Part shown: positions 14,401 through 26,623 of the stretch, piece by piece
How positions within the stretch are numbered: position 1 is the stretch's first letter
How the letters are laid out: the number at the start of each line of letters is the position of its first letter
Assembly: GCA_963402885.1 (NCBI GenBank)
Contig: OY727098.1
Coordinates: 25,148,417-25,212,416, forward strand
Direction of reading: 5' to 3'
DNA length: 64,000 nucleotides
DNA from: Antedon bifida
Lineage: Eukaryota; Echinodermata; Crinoidea; Comatulida; Antedonidae
The notes under the pieces: model-generated
Databases searched by the model: none
The model's input: only the letters and a program-made list of their open reading frames with translations
Told to the model about the DNA's origin: nothing
Program-made: the position numbers and the translations under genes

Positions 14401-17400
14401 AAGTGTATTTTAGTTTTTAAAAAGAACAAATAAATGAACAGAAATGTGTAAAACCTTTAGTGCTATGCAAATAGCAATATTACCAAGCGTGTAGACAGGA
14501 TTTATATAGGGGTTGCTTTTTTCCACAATGGGGGTAAAAATGATTATTAGCTAGGCAGTTAAGCCTATTTAAAATCACTTTCACTAATGGAAAAACTCAT
14601 TCAAACCCTGTCTATGGCTTGATTACCTGTGTTAAGCAGTTGTCTAGTCTCTTGATGCTGTTCAACAGTGTTGTGGTGTATCCTGTACTTTGTGATGTAG
14701 GCCTACCAACATGTCTATCAGATGCAAATACATCTCCACCCTGCATAACCTTTTCAAAAAAGACATAAAATATATTGACCCCCATCAGTTATCATGCTAT
14801 GCTGTGGCTCTATATGACCCGCAAAATGATTTCTTAATTACAAAACTGGCACACACTAGAAAAATGTTGAAGACTTATCTAGATAGTGAAAGTTGCTTGA
14901 CCAAGGCAATATAAAACCATACTACTATACACCTGTAAACACAGTATTTTCTGAACAAAATTTTAATTTAACAAAAATACTAACCTTTCTGATGTCAATT
15001 CTATTTGTTTCTGCCTCTGTTTCTTCATGATCAATCCTCTTTCTACTTTTTTTCTTCACCTTTGTGGTATCATTAATGGCCAGGTGTGGCATGTCAACAG
15101 AGGTATCAATTGATACATCAGCTGCGCTAGATTGGTTGGCATCTGCTAAAATATTGTAAACCATAGATATATAAAAATTAAAAAAACTAAGTAAAAAGTT
15201 AGATTTAATTCCTCAATTAAAAAAATGATAATTTGAGGTATCTCCCTTGTGAACTGCAAATCATTAATAATGAGGTGATTATTCTTGAACCTCACATTAG
15301 CAATCTTTCGTATTATAAACTTGCAGCTGCCAAGTTGAAAAGTTATTTTGCGCAAGCTCAGAAACACACACAGAATGACTATTAGACTCAATAGTTGAGT
15401 ATATATGTTTTAATAAAAATTCTACACTTAAAACACTATGAAGACTTTATATTATTAACTCACCATGAGTTTTTCTTATGTTGCCATGATCATATAGAAT
15501 TTTGTTTCTTGGTCCTTTCTCGGGAAGTATCTACAAAATTGTTAACCAAATAAAAAACCTGATAAGATATCTTTATTGTCATGTTTTTAGTTATTTATAT
15601 ACAGTAGCTAAAAAAAATATATTAATCATCAAATATCCATTACCTGTATATCTGGTTTTGATGGCTTTTGCTGCTGTGAGGCAATGAATCTGTGAAATCT
15701 GTTCATGTCAACAACACTTGGTGGAAAGTTCAAAGGAACGTTCTCTTTCTCTTCATCTGAAGATGCTTGCTCCATCGTGGAATCTAGTTATAAATTAACA
15801 CATTTTTTCTAGTTTAAAGTTTTAACTCACTTGCCTCTACTTTGCAGGTTACTTTGCTAAAAAGTTAATTTTCAGATATACCAGTTCATACACCTATCCA
15901 CCAGTAGTAGGAAAAATTATTTAAATTCATTTACACCACAATCTGTTTTTTAAATTTGTATTTATTTAGCATTTGATAAGATCCATCACTTGGGCAGTAG
16001 ATTCAAAACCAAATATATTAGGGGAATATTTAGAATGTTGGGAGCAAGGTGGTTTGAAGGCACTTGGGTAGGGGTGGTATGGGGAGGGGGATAGTTCTAA
16101 TAGACATACCTTGACTTGAACTTGTGACATCATTGAGAGCATAGCGATCCATAATAGTATCACTAAGAACAGAAAGTTGACTTTCTGAGTGTGGTTGCAT
16201 GTATAATGGTCCCTGTAGACTGATTAAAAAGAAAACAAATAAAAACAACTCATATTGAATTGATTCAAGTAAACCTAGTTAACTAAATACTGAACCCTGC
16301 AATCTGTATTATTATAATAATTAGAGTTTAGATCTGAAGACAGTTTTCTAAAGTTCCCAGAAATTTGTGGGTTTTCAAGCAAAAACAAGCATGGCATTTT
16401 ACTTTTAGTTAAAACTGCTTGCACTGTTTCCAACGATGTCATCTACATATCATCAACAAATGTTTTTATCTGGTTCATATAATACCTATCTGTATATAAT
16501 TTTTTACGTTAACCATTCATAATTAGGGCCTAACGTACATAGTACTAATAGGGGGCGCTGCTCTGCAACTAGCAAACCTACAGTACTAACATCTAGTCAT
16601 TGCCAGATGAAGATTTGTTGAAAAAAAGTTAAAACGTTGCACACGTACGTATTCATGAATGGTTTAACGTAAAAAATTATATACAGATAGTTATTATATG
16701 AACCAGATAAAAACATTTGTTGAAGATATGTAGAAAGATGACATCGTTGGAAACAGTGCAAGCAGTTTTAATTAAAAGTAAAATGCCATGTTTGTTTTTG
16801 CTTGAAAACCCACAATTTTTGGAAACTTGGGAAAACTGTCTACATACATTCACAATTATTATAGATACTATTATTGTACAACATTCTATTACATTCAATC
16901 AATATTTGAAAACTTTTGAAAACTGTAACAATATTGAAAACACTAATAAAGAAAAAACCCCACACATATACCTTTGCTGCACATTAGACGGTTGAGGGGC
17001 AAGGGTGACATTTGGAAATGCTTCACGTCTATGAGGGTCATCCGCAAAAAGATCTTTAACAACGGACATGACACGATCTGTGTGGGCAACAACATCACTT
17101 AGTTGCGTTTGATCATAAAGGATCTCGCGAATAAATGCACTCTTGGAGGAGTCCTCCAAACTACTTGCTTTTGCTGAAAAAAGAAAAGTGTATGTATAAT
17201 TACTGTATTATTATATTTTTTTTTAAATTATCTTTATTATTTATTATTTTATTCTATATATCATTTGAATTAAAGTATAAAACATATTACATTAATATGT
17301 ACTGTATTATTGTATATCCTTTATTGGTTTTTTATTTGGTTATAAAGGTGAAAGAAGCCTATGCATGTTTTTTTTAAAATCTATATTTTATTATTTATTC

Positions 17401-18712
17401 TTTATACTGGGTAGCCTCTTCAGTCAAGTCAAAGACTGTTCTCCGAGAGGGCCCAGTGTGTATATATATATGATGAGTTTGTGACAGTGGCTGTTTGTGA
17501 ACTAGTACACCTGGGTAACCCCCTAATCGTCTCGAAAGATGTACTAGGTTCTTTAAAGTGCACATGAGCCAGATGTGTACACTGGACCTATGGTTTATAG
17601 CCCTTATCCGAAAAGACTCGTTCTACCACCAGAACCATGGAGTGAGTGAGCCTCGAACCCTTGCCGATGTTATGGCTACTTATTACGGTTCCACTGTCTT
17701 AACCGCCCGGCCACTCACTCACTCGTATACAGAACGGTATTTTGGCCTTTGGAATTAAGTACAATCACATGACGCAAAGGCATTACCTCTTCTAAGTGAT
17801 CTCTCTGCCTGCTCTTTCTTAACTGCTTCCAAATTACTTGACCTATGAACCTGTTTTCTTCTAGCCTATTACACAATATAAACAATTTCAAGATTATAAA
17901 AAATTAATGTATGTTTTTATAGTAAATACTAGTACTGTATCACCACAATTATCATGAATGCGTCCGCAACCTAAATTGCTTTAAAAACTCTTTTCTGGCA
18001 TTTCATTTTTGCTGTTTAGCACATTGAGGCTTTTGCATTATAAATTTTTTTTTTAAGTGTTTATGTCAAAGAATCTTTTCATTATAATTAAATGATTTTT
18101 TATAAATCGTACCTGCTCTTCTGGGCTCATTTTATGAACAGTGAGATCTGAAACAGTGGCCTGAAAATAAATATAAAAATAGTATAAACGATAAAAACAT
18201 TTATTTAGTTACAATGTTCAATTAAATGTTCTATATTTGTAAACAATAATTCATTATCAAATGGCTATTTTTAGTAATAGGGAGCTTTCGATTTGCGACG
18301 ATCGACGACCAATCTAGGTCAGGTCAATCAATGTATCGTCAATAGTCAACTGGACCTAGAAACCATCAAACCTTGTCGAGGTGAGGAGTGAGGACACACC
18401 TCTCAATATTTCCGCATACGAGTGCACACAATATGACATAGTTTGGTTGTATTTAGTTAAGTAAAAAGCATAAATATAATAACATATTTTTCCAATTTTG
18501 AGGGCTCACATTTTTAACAGCAATAAAAATAGATTAAGATATAAAGGTTAGAAGTATGATTTTTTTTATCAAACATTAGACAAACATTTATTATACAATA
18601 CTGTAAAAATAAATTATATAAAAAAAATGACACTAACATCCCAATCTGGTTGTTTCTTGGTTCTCTTCTTATGTTTTATACTTGATTTTTTATTGATTCT
18701 TTGAAAAGACAT
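11444..18712 (-). CDS. SPICE1: Spindle and centriole-associated protein 1
   Basis: Coding exons in transcript order: 18712-18638, 18160-18113, 17865-17787, 17173-16972, 16219-16110, 15783-15644, 15530-15464, 15145-14985, 14740-14627, 13939-13847, 13624-13543, 12960-11871, 11729-11642 and, tentatively, 11503-11444. All junctions keep phase, giving about 802 aa against about 855 in human. Diagnostic blocks are the N-terminal MSF-R-N start, TVSDLTVHKMSPEE, DRVMSVVKDLF followed by FPNVTLAP, SLQGPLYMQ with ALNDV, and the coiled-coil segments LLNSIKRLDN and QQSLMDALTE. The large penultimate region (362 codons) is Ser/Pro/Gln-rich. SPICE1 is known to act in centriole duplication and elongation with CEP120 and CPAP, and in spindle assembly. 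A block resembling the vertebrate EVEHEMEEYERWTG segment, expected between exons 8 and 9, was not found. The final exon has a weak acceptor and could be misplaced; alternatively exon 12 could read through to a stop at 11840. Confidence 0.92.
13150..13515. mobile_element. Composite repeat with tRNA-like core in SPICE1 intron
   Basis: At 13150-13245 two arms (TATCACCGGGTGGTTTAAA and its imperfect complement) form a hairpin. A direct copy of its TTGTTCTATGCCTGTGGTGTT segment recurs at 13487-13510. Between them is a tRNA-like sequence. The layout looks like a non-autonomous element with terminal repeats around a Pol III-type core. It lies in the intron between SPICE1 exons 11 and 12. Confidence 0.5.
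13290..13372 (-). pseudogene. tRNA-like sequence
   Basis: Read on the minus strand it has an A-box-like GTCCAATGGTTAGGA, then a stem-loop TCTGC-ATATCAA-GCAGA with a 7-base loop like an anticodon arm, then a B-box-like region GGATCCTATCTC. The loop would present anticodon ATC, and the acceptor stem does not pair well. It is therefore more likely a SINE head or tRNA pseudogene than a working tRNA. Confidence 0.35.
14230..14340 (+). repeat. Dispersed repeat family R-A, copy 2
   Basis: It shares GGCGTAACGGCTATGAGC and CACTCACTGGCTAAACCC with the copy at 4917-5065. It sits in the SPICE1 intron between exons 9 and 10. Confidence 0.55.
16335..16840. mobile_element. Long foldback (inverted-repeat) element
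   Basis: Two arms of about 185 bases (about 16335-16520 and 16655-16840) are imperfect reverse complements. For example, AAAATTATATACAGATAG near 16673 mirrors CTATCTGTATATAATTTT near 16488, and GACATCGTTGGAAACAGTGC near 16740 mirrors GCACTGTTTCCAACGATGTC near 16421. The spacer is about 135 bases. The element lies in the SPICE1 intron between exons 4 and 5. The open frames seen here come from the arms and are not genes. Confidence 0.85.
17411..17727 (-). mobile_element. tRNA-derived SINE, full-length copy
   Basis: On the minus strand the head reads GTGGCCGGGCGGTTAAGAC (A box, Leu/Ser tRNA-like) and GGGTTCGAGGCTC (B box). A tail of about 200 bases follows, ending near a GAGAGGGCCC-type motif. 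Partial or diverged copies are at 44764-44896, 45247-45484 and 54893-55103. It sits in the SPICE1 intron between exons 3 and 4. Confidence 0.8.
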
Positions 18713-20062
18713 CTTCTATATTGAAATTAAACATTTTGTTTGTTTTTCTTTTGAATCATATAAATAATAGATTTAAGGATGACACAATAATCCTTGCACA
18801 ATTTCAAATTGCGTAACTTTTTTAAGTACAGTAAATTGAAAAAAAAAGGTGAAAATGCAAGATGTTAGGTGTGCTGTCGATGCGAGAGCTCGAGTAAAAA
18901 TAAATTAAAAGGCAAACGAGGGCCTCATCACACCACCACCACCAGGAGTAGATGCGCAAGACTTTGTAAGTAGAGTTAGGCCTAGTATTATTTTATAGTA
19001 AGTAAAGACCTCTTTTTTATTATTATAGCCCACTAACTGCCTCCTTGCTAGGTAGTAAGCACACACTCTGCCTGTACTAGGCCTAGATAGGCCCTGTCTG
19101 TAGTGAAGGTAGCCTTGGCCTAACTAGGTAGGAAGGAGGAAGGCAAGTTAGATGCCTAGCCTAGGCCTGTAGTAGCTAGGCTTACTAACTAACTAAAGGC
19201 CTGTCTGTGTGTGTGTGTAGCAACTAGCTAGGCCTAGCCTAACCTAGATTACAACATTAAACCAAAAAGACGAATAATATTACTATTCATATAATTCAGT
19301 TAGGGACTATCCCTAAATAATATTACTTCTTTTGTTTAATACAATAACATAATAAACATAAAACAACAGATTCGTGTCTCCGCGACACGATCAACAACGA
19401 CGATGATTTTCATGTTTCGCGGGTTTCGCGTTGCCAGGTACATCACATTTTTTGAAATAAATATATTCTATGAATCTATGGCTTACTATTTCATTCAAAG
19501 CACAATTTTAAAACCTTAGGTCTAGTTAATATTTAAACAGTACAAAAAATAGGTTCACCTTTTTTAAATTACTAATATGTAGTATTTTATATTGAGTTTT
19601 TATTTTAATTATAAATAAAATGCTTCTGGAAATAAAAATTGATTAAAATAGCGCGCCCTCAACGAACACTTTAACAGAAAACTTTTTTCCTCTCTTTTTT
19701 TGGTATTCCTAATAAAATCAGCAAAAGAGTAAAATTAGGTAACTTTTGAATTACTATTATTATTATTAAGTTTATTTTCTAGGCTAGTATACTATACTAA
19801 ATGCTACTACGCTCCTTGCATGGTCTCCCATAGGCCTATCTATTCTTTATGTATAAGCCTATCTAGGCCTAGGCCTAGGCCTAGGCCTAATTAAAAATAG
19901 TCTAGCAACCATGCATGTCACGTGCTCAAGTCTAGTAACTGCAGTATCCCACCCCACCATGCCCCTTGGCTAGCCCTCTATTTATGGCCCTGCTGCATGC
20001 TGTGCTGACCTTATTTATCATCAGCCTGAACTAATTTTGGTCTTTTTTAGCATTAATACAGT
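18713..20062. promoter_or_regulatory. Divergent promoter region SPICE1 / CCDC152
   Basis: About 1.35 kb separates the two start codons. SPICE1 has a plausible leader acceptor just before its ATG (CAATATAG/AAGATG). For CCDC152 a GC-richer segment near 19380-19437 ends in a donor (GTTGCCAG/GTACATC), and an acceptor (TTTTTTAG at 20050) sits 12 bases before the ATG, which suggests a non-coding first exon. The centre holds TAGGCCTA-rich DNA (19080-19250, 19850-19890) and a short GT repeat. Promoter function is inferred from layout only. Confidence 0.45.
19859..19892 (+). repeat. (CTAGGC)n short tandem repeat
   Basis: About four tandem copies of CTAGGC occur. They form the purest stretch of a motif scattered through gene-start regions of this window. 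Confidence 0.7.
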
Positions 20063-22897
20063 ATGTCCCTATTATTATTAAGAAGAAATGTAAATCTTGA
20101 TGAACTCGTACAAGACATTCACAACTGGCAAAAGGTAGCTTATGATTTATGAATGTTTTTGATTGCTTGTTTTAAATTGTTTACCCCTCCACAAAAACAC
20201 ACATAAAAGGCAGTCATTAAAATTAAAACACATGATTTCTTCATATAATAATTATTGTCAGAGTTTGTAAATTAAATGTTATGAAAGAAATGAGTGATAC
20301 AAAGCAGTCATTAAAATTAAAACATGATTTCTTTATATTTATTTATTTAATAATAATTATTGTACTGACATTTTATTTTTTTATAGCAAATAGATGAGTT
20401 ATGGGAAACTAATCAAAGGTATGAACTAGACATTAAGTCAATGAAAAGGCAATGTGAAGCATGTGAGACGAAGGAGAAGAATGCAATGAAAGGTTTGTGT
20501 TCGCAATCAATAAAACAATTAAGTTTGGTGAAAATGTATTTACCGTAGATAGGATATAGCAATAAAGTTACACTGCACTCTGATTTTAACATTTCTATTT
20601 TGTTTGAGAATTTTAACTTTATGAATCCTCTTGTATCTTTATGTCATCTGTATATTTTTGTATTGTTGTTAAGAAAGAGGGCTCTTCAAGTCAGCTGTAC
20701 TGCTGTAGTACAGCTGTTAGATCTACCCTTGTAAAACAAAGTTGAATAAATCAATAAATACACATAACAAAAGACATAGACAAATAAATGACAAAAAACA
20801 TAGTTTAAAAATTAGTATTTCTTTTGTATTAGATGCAAACGAGATGCATAAGTTGGTGGATAAACTTCAAGATATCCTGACAACAAGATGTCATATAGAA
20901 GGTACTACATTGTAAACTGTACTACTACGGTACTACTGTGTTTTATTCTCTCTGAGAATGCATGTTAAACAAAACTTGTTTGTACACCATTTAAATTCAA
21001 TACAGTTTTACATATTTTACTGTCTTTAGTAATGTTGCACATAGAACAGATGAGGAGAATATTTCAAAATTTAGTGGTATAGCAAAATGTTTGCTACAGC
21101 TTTTTAACATTTAACTGTATTGTCTGATAGGTTAAGCATCTTCTTTTATTTTTTAAACATTTTATTATTAATTTTAAAGATCAGAATAGAACATTAAAAG
21201 ATGAGATTGAGGATTTGAAGAAAACAATAGCAAGGCAGAACAAGGTACCTTCTTCATAATTTTATTATAGTCCTTATACTTTCAATATTAAGCCTGTTTG
21301 GTTAAATTTTGGTCTATGTTTTATTTTGTCTTCTGTGGTATTTTAAAGGAAAATAAAGAAAATGAGGATAAATGGAAAAAAGAAAGACAAGATATGATTG
21401 ACAAGCATACAGAGGAAGTAGCCAGTGTAATCCAGGATGGCAAACTAGAAAGTAGGTGGATGGTGGATGCAATAAACTAGGACTTAATCATCTATTTCTA
21501 AATAAATACTGCATTTATTAAAAATAAACTCCCCAGGGCGTTTATTGTTTGGGAGGGTTTTTAGGGGGTCGTTTATTCGAGGGAGGCGTTTATTTTTTTT
21601 CGATGTAATATGGTAACATGTGTTATAATCAAATAAAATCTCCCTGAATATGAAACAAAATTACAACAAAATCAATATATATCAAAATGTGATACAATTC
21701 AGTACAAAATCTATTAAAATGCACCAGCAAGTAGGACCGATTGTTAGACATGTTTTTATAGTAATGCTTTGTGTATTTATTTCTAGAGCAAAAAGAAGTT
21801 TGCATCCTTGAGAGAAAATTAGATGAAAAAACACAAAGTGTGAAATTGCTTCAGAAACAAATGGCAGATGCAGAAAAAGCCAAACATACAGAGATTGTAA
21901 AACTCAAATTAGAGGTAAAACTGCAAACTGTTGGAAGCTTGATGTTAATTCTAAAGCTCTGTCTACACTATCAAACTATTTTGACAAAAAAAGTGTGTCA
22001 ACAAGCGACTAATATTAATAAGCTCCACCCTATGCTTGCCATCCTATAAGATCTACAGTGTATTCAATGCAAAATCGTTGAAGCGTAATATGTAATGTTA
22101 ATTAACCGTCCACATATGTGACTATCTCTGCTCCTTTTGAGAATTATAATAATGCTATTCCGTGCATCAGACTTTGTCAGTAAAATTGTTGGGTTACTTC
22201 ACACTTGTCAACTACACCACATAATTGACCCCAAACCCATGCATGCTGAATAAACAAAATGGTAATAATAAATGCTGAATTCAAAGTTATTTGAAGGAAA
22301 CTTTATTTGTTTTGCAGTACGACGCAAAAATGTCCAAACTACAGAAACAGGCAACGAAATCACAGCAAGTTGGCAACAGAAACGCCTCTAGCAACAGTGA
22401 CATCTTTAGACAGGTCTCATTTCTTATAGAATTTATTTAACCTTTTAGAAATTACTTTGTGTAATTTAATTTATAGAACTTTTTTTTTCTATTTTGCTAT
22501 TAGAAATGACCTGTTCTTTTGAGTGACATAACTCAGAGGCCTCTGGTTTAGGAACACTAAGTGGCCCTCTAATGATAGATGCCTTGGGTGCTTTTAGCCT
22601 TTTTAATGCCTTTTTTATGCCCTTTTTTCTTCCAAGCTCTTGGGTTTAACCAGTGAGCACTCACTGGTTCATTTAAAATTACCAAACTACAGTACTGTAT
22701 ACGTAAATCTGGGTAGCTAAAAAATATGAAATGAAATGCGTTCAGAAATATGACAGATAATTTTAATTTTGTTTTTGTAGAAACTTAAATTTGCAAAGGA
22801 AGCATCGGAAAAAGAAATCTGCACATTAAAAAGAACAATCAGTGACTTGGAAAGAAAATTGATCAATCAGCAAACATCAAAAAGAAAGAAGTTTTAG
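20063..22897 (+). CDS. CCDC152: Coiled-coil domain-containing protein 152
   Basis: Eight coding exons: 20063-20134, 20387-20492, 20833-20901, 21180-21244, 21349-21451, 21787-21914, 22318-22413 and 22781-22897. Every junction keeps phase, giving 251 aa (human about 254). Almost the whole protein is Lys/Glu-rich heptad coiled coil with a basic C-terminus, TSKRKKF-stop. The best matches to the vertebrate protein are NVNLDELVQDIHNW near the N-terminus, HTEIVKLKLEYDAKMSKLQ across the exon 6/7 junction, and KEICTLKRTISDLERKL near the end. Function is not established; in mammals, as I recall, the gene lies antisense to selenoprotein P, a neighbour not seen here. A half MITE sits in intron 6. The start ATG follows an acceptor, so the 5' UTR is probably split. 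The gene converges on SREK1IP1. Confidence 0.92.
21952..22009 (+). mobile_element. TA-MITE copy 2, left half only
   Basis: AAAGCTCTGTCTACACTATC and the following AAAAAAGTGTG are present, but the element breaks off after about 57 bases. It lies 37 bases after CCDC152 exon 6. Confidence 0.75.
22520..22680 (-). repeat. Dispersed repeat family R-A, copy 3
   Basis: It is the inverted counterpart of the repeat at 4917-5065: GGTTTAGGAACACTAAGTGG at one end and CCAGTGAGCACTCACTGG at the other. It lies in CCDC152 intron 7. Confidence 0.6.
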
Positions 22898-23451
22898 ACA
22901 AACATTGGATTTAAATTCTTCAAACAATATAAGTAAAGATTTAGATTTTGATAACTACACTTTCAGAATACACCATGTACTGTATTTAATATTTTGATTT
23001 TTCATATTTTAATATATAATATATTTTCTTTTGAGCCTAAATTCAACTTGTTAAATACATGGACAACACCACTATAATGGAAGAACTCCTACCAGGAGCG
23101 AGGAATGATAAAATGGCGAGCTCAATTGTCGATGGTTTTGTATTCTATAAATATTTCATTAATAGTATACCGCCATTTTAATTTATGATTTCTAAATTAC
23201 TGAATGTGATTGTGCAATTTCATTATTTTTTAGGCTTAAATTTGTAAATATCTTAATAATTGTATATAAAAATTCTCTTATAACATAAAATCTTTTTACC
23301 TAATTAATTCGGCTTAAACGATTAAGTAATTGCATTAATTTGTTAGTGGTTTTTTTGTGTGTTTGTGTATGTAATCTACCTTTTGCTTCTGTTTGTTTTT
23401 TGTGTCCAATATTTTATGATTGTTAAACTTCAATTTATGATTATAAACTGC

Positions 23452-23457
23452 AATAAA
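23452..23457 (+). terminator. CCDC152 poly(A) signal
   Basis: AATAAA lies 555 bases after the CCDC152 stop codon, shortly before the SREK1IP1 tail begins on the other strand. Confidence 0.5.
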
Positions 23458-23664
23458 ATGATTCGTAAGAGACCACTGGGACTTCAGATTTCAGAAATGT
23501 TAATGTTAAAGAAATGATAGTACAGTAATTCATATCATCGTTTTGAAAATCACAGCATCACACATGGAAAATATTGCACATACTTAAAACATATAGCGTT
23601 TGTATGTTTCCAATTACAATGATTATAAAAAGTACAAACAAAACTTGTCATTTTTTATTATTAT

Positions 23665-23670
23665 TTTATT
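23665..23670 (-). terminator. SREK1IP1 poly(A) signal
   Basis: AATAAA on the minus strand lies 78 bases past the SREK1IP1 stop. A second one, at 23654-23659, is close by. The two convergent genes thus end about 200 bases apart. Confidence 0.5.
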
Positions 23671-23747
23671 TGAAAACTTCAGTAGCAAAAATAGACCTGA
23701 ACTGCAGAATGTTGTTGATTTAAATAAAAGCACTTGTTTGTAATTGC

Positions 23748-25819
<2,072 letters not shown>

Positions 25820-26623
25820 TTTTTTTAAAATTCAGTTTTAGATTTTTGCGTTTTTAATTTTGATGGTAATTTTTCTTTTCGACGCTGGTGGCGTATGTTG
25901 TGGCAGTTGATCAGCTTCTTGGAAGCTTATAGAGACTAGAGAGGGCGCCGCGCCATTACAGAGAAAAAAAACAACAACAGTAAAATTGTTTCCTATAATT
26001 TTAAAAAACTGTTATTATAGGCCTAATTAGGCTAATGATATTTGTAAAAAAACTTCGATTAGGTAGTTTTGTAGTGTTTAGTCTAAATAGGTAGGATTAA
26101 TAGGCCCTATGCCTTATATAATAGCCTTAATTAATAACTGATGATGAGGACCTAGCCTCTAGTACATACAGTAGTAGTATACTGTATAGCCTGTACTATA
26201 TATAGTACTATATTGGGCCTAGAGGAGGTAGTAGGCTAGTAGGGCCTATGCTAATGGTAGCAGTACTGTAGGCCTACAGTACTAGAGTAGTACTACAAAT
26301 TATGCAAGAAGGATACAATTTCAAATTGCGCAAGAAAGAAAAGCTGTTCTGCAATTTGATACTTATCGTGTGAATACAAAATAATTAAGAACGTACTTAA
26401 ATAAAGCGGAATCCCATCGCATTTCACTTGCCGGACCAATCTCACTTTGCCTTTGCAACATAGACTGCAATGTATAGAATGACCCCTCAAGTAGTAGATT
26501 CCAGATTCTATTTCGGATACCAAAATAAATGAGACTGATTTTAAATGCAACTGATCGCAAACATGAAGTCTCTTGTGTTTTTTTTCTCAGATTTGATGTA
26601 TTGATGAAGTACTAAATAATATA
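25820..26623. promoter_or_regulatory. Divergent promoter region SREK1IP1 / TM2D1
   Basis: 804 bases separate the two start codons. The region contains GAGAGGGCGCCGCGCC near 25940 and an AGGCCTA-rich stretch at 26020-26290. A larger TAGGCCTA island lies at 25550-25740 in SREK1IP1 intron 1. Its role as a shared promoter is inferred from the head-to-head layout. Confidence 0.4.

Noticed and set aside
14711..14914. 67-codon plus-strand frame in a SPICE1 intron
   Set aside because: The composition is coding-like, but it opposes SPICE1, includes the antisense of exon 9, and matches no family I recognise. Too weak to list as a gene.
14918..14934. Possible 18-base micro-exon of SPICE1 (acceptor TTCAG, donor GTGTAT)
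   Set aside because: It encodes KILCLQ, which does not resemble the missing conserved block, and its donor is poor.
16717..16995. 92-codon plus-strand open frame
   Set aside because: It arises from one arm of a foldback repeat and runs antisense into a SPICE1 exon; no protein family resemblance.
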